A stretch of DNA of 12,304 nucleotides from Candidatus Peregrinibacteria bacterium (GTDB lineage Bacteria > Patescibacteriota > Gracilibacteria > Peribacterales > Peribacteraceae), in contig DAOWDW010000085.1 of NCBI GenBank assembly GCA_030638845.1, forward strand, positions 1 through 12,304. Reading direction: 5' to 3'. Below, in pieces: positions 10,867 through 12,304 of this stretch. The notes under the pieces are model-generated. The model saw only the letters and a list, made by a program, of their open reading frames with translations, searched no databases and was not told the origin of the DNA. The translations under genes and the position numbers were made by a program. Numbering within the stretch: the first letter of the stretch is position 1; every line of letters begins with the position of its first letter.

Positions 10867-12304
10867 TCGCGCTCCAAATTCCTCCAACTACAGCAGTAAC
10901 TATCACCAACCCTGCAGCCACTCCTCCCATTCCAGACTGAGTAAGTGGATGTTTAATTTGCGTTGGAATTTGAGTAGGTACAGACGGAGTATTTATTACG
11001 GGTGTAGGCGCAACTGGATCAACTATATTTTGATTAGGAGAGATTGGAAGTTCTATAACATCAAAAACTTCGGTTGAAAGAGGCCCAAGAGCACTTTGTA
11101 TTCTTAAGCCAAATGCATATTTCGGTGAAATAATTCCAGGAATATCTATACCCCCTATTCCTATCGGTAAAGCTTCTGGTAGTGAAAAATTAATACCACC
11201 ATCTATGCTTTGTCGAACGATGTATTGTACAGGTGCTTGGCATTTTCCTGTATCTAGTCCCCATCTTGCCTGTACAGTAAATGTCCCATCTGCCTGAGCA
11301 ATCCCTTTTAGGTGCAGATTTTTAACAGGTTTTGGCAAAGACATTTCGGGAGTGCACTCTGCTGGTTGAGGATTTGTAACAGTAACCTCAGCAGCATCTC
11401 CTATTTCTGTAGAAGAGGATGGGCTTGAAGATATTTGTTGAACTTTATACTCTTCTCCATTTAAGTGCCCTCTAAATAGAATTTTCCTGTTTACAGAATC
11501 TAGTGGAGCACCAGTTACAGACATTAAAGGTTCTGAAAGTTTTACTTGATACACAGCATCTTTTTGCTGAGTTTCTGTACGAACAGTAATTGTATTTTCA
11601 TATAAATATATACTTGTAATCCTTAAGTCATCTCCATCTGAATCAAAAATATGGAATGCTTCTGGAGCTCTTGTTGGCTCTATGTAAGGAGCAGTATTAA
11701 ATTGTAAACGGACTTGGGTTGGGCTTAATGCTTCTGCAAGTAGCAAATGGAATGTTCCACCAGTGTCTGCATTTTGCCACACAGGAACAGCTCCAGTATT
11801 TACATCTGCTGGGGTAGAGCTACTAGCTTCGGTTGGGCTTATTACATTAAATACTTCGGCTCCATCGCTACTAGACTGCACAGTTGGCATAATTGTCAGT
11901 ACATCTTCTAGTGTTACATCGTCTTTTGAAAGATCAGATTTCTCTAAAAGAACAAATGCTTCTTCTAAAAATACACTACTTTCTTCTCCTTCCTTATTTA
12001 CCGCAAGAACAGCTAAATAAACCTTAGCAGAGGCAGGCTTTGCAGTAAGAGCGTGTTCGGTTACTGCTCCATCTGTTGCTTCATAGTCGTCATATGCTCC
12101 ACTATTCTCTAAAATAGATCTGCTACTAAAATATACTCTGTAATAATCTATTTCTGGCACAGAATCCCATGTAACTATAATTATTCCATCTGAGTTTTTT
12201 GCAGTTATATTTTGTACTGCGACTGGACTGGTAGCATGTGCTGTTGTGCTTGCAAGCAGTAAAAATACTGCAATTAAAGATGCAAAAAAAGTCCTGTGCC
12301 TACG
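10850..12304 (-). CDS. Secreted Fn3 / Ig-like / Fn3 surface protein with C-terminal membrane anchor (5' end off window)
   Basis: The frame is open to the right edge, so the start lies outside; 484 residues are visible. A GTG at 12158-12160 is internal, since the 48 codons before it encode an obvious signal peptide: basic RRHR, hydrophobic core FFASLIAVFLLLAS, and a probable cleavage after TTAHA. Next comes a fibronectin type III domain (about 26-118; VQNITAKNSDGIIIVTWDSV), an acidic Ser/Thr-rich linker, a region like SbsA/Big_5 Ig-like domains (about 185-280), a second Fn3-like domain (about 325-418; PVKNLHLKG, YIVRQSIDGG), and a Pro-rich linker. It ends with a transmembrane helix (GGVAAGLVIVTAVVGGIW) and KKCRM. 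The protein should be anchored in the membrane with its domains outside, probably for adhesion or surface structure. It sits 93 bp upstream of the ComEC-type gene. Confidence 0.85.
   Translation of the reverse strand, partial: RRHRTFFASLIAVFLLLASTTAHATSPVAVQNITAKNSDGIIIVTWDSVPEIDYYRVYFSSRSILENSGAYDDYEATDGAVTEHALTAKPASAKVYLAVLAVNKEGEESSVFLEEAFVLLEKSDLSKDDVTLEDVLTIMPTVQSSSDGAEVFNVISPTEASSSTPADVNTGAVPVWQNADTGGTFHLLLAEALSPTQVRLQFNTAPYIEPTRAPEAFHIFDSDGDDLRITSIYLYENTITVRTETQQKDAVYQVKLSEPLMSVTGAPLDSVNRKILFRGHLNGEEYKVQQISSSPSSSTEIGDAAEVTVTNPQPAECTPEMSLPKPVKNLHLKGIAQADGTFTVQARWGLDTGKCQAPVQYIVRQSIDGGINFSLPEALPIGIGGIDIPGIISPKYAFGLRIQSALGPLSTEVFDVIELPISPNQNIVDPVAPTPVINTPSVPTQIPTQIKHPLTQSGMGGVAAGLVIVTAVVGGIWSAKKCRM

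Noticed and set aside
12158-12160. GTG as the start of the Fn3 surface protein
   Set aside because: The in-frame codons upstream to the window edge encode a textbook signal peptide and the first strand of the Fn3 domain, so the start is outside the window.

Overview
This is an AT-rich bacterial chromosome segment. Most coding sequence lies on the minus strand. The housekeeping genes are mfd (transcription-repair coupling factor) and dnaN (sliding clamp), with one tRNA-Leu. Several small or mid-size proteins match no family I can name. The compact genes, the absence of recognisable Shine-Dalgarno sequences, the style of the 113-aa unknown, and the MBL, nucleotidyltransferase and anchored Fn3 proteins suggest a member of the Candidate Phyla Radiation (Patescibacteria), perhaps near Peregrinibacteria. 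This placement is inference. TGA appears as a real stop (9917-9919, in an ATGA overlap), which argues for the standard code rather than the TGA=Gly code of Gracilibacteria and Absconditabacteria.

Layout. 1-623 (+): the 3' end of an unrecognised gene, a perfect 22-bp palindrome, and a short ORF matching only the C-terminal part of RelE/ParE toxins. 624-1168: an 18-bp tandem repeat, small hairpins, tRNA-Leu(UAG) with encoded CCA on the minus strand, and two strong hairpins that probably terminate the next operon. 1169-3441 (-): a two-gene operon of unknown function (113 aa, then 641 aa). 3442-3555: a divergent promoter region with an inverted repeat. 3556-3804 (+): a small unknown gene. 3868-7053 (-): mfd, whose stop codon lies inside a dispersed palindromic repeat. 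7114-8274 (-): dnaN.

8275-8615 is the only gene-free stretch over 300 bp without an RNA gene. It combines an AT-rich tract next to the dnaN start, a TAG/TAA trinucleotide run resembling DnaA-trios, and a cluster of DnaA-box-like TGTGGA/TCCACA sites. It is the best candidate in the window for a chromosomal origin (oriC), although dnaA is not in view.

8616-12304 (-): a sugar-phosphate nucleotidyltransferase with a left-handed beta-helix tail, coupled by a 4-base overlap to a membrane-anchored ComEC-type metallo-beta-lactamase-fold protein. Upstream is a secreted Fn3 / Ig-like / Fn3 surface protein with a C-terminal membrane anchor, whose start lies just beyond the right edge. Heptanucleotide repeats sit between these last two genes and encode the very C-terminus of the surface protein.

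No mobile element, CRISPR array, prophage or defence system is visible. The most notable signals are the origin-like region, the unknown two-gene operon, and repeat families that form the 3' ends of genes.
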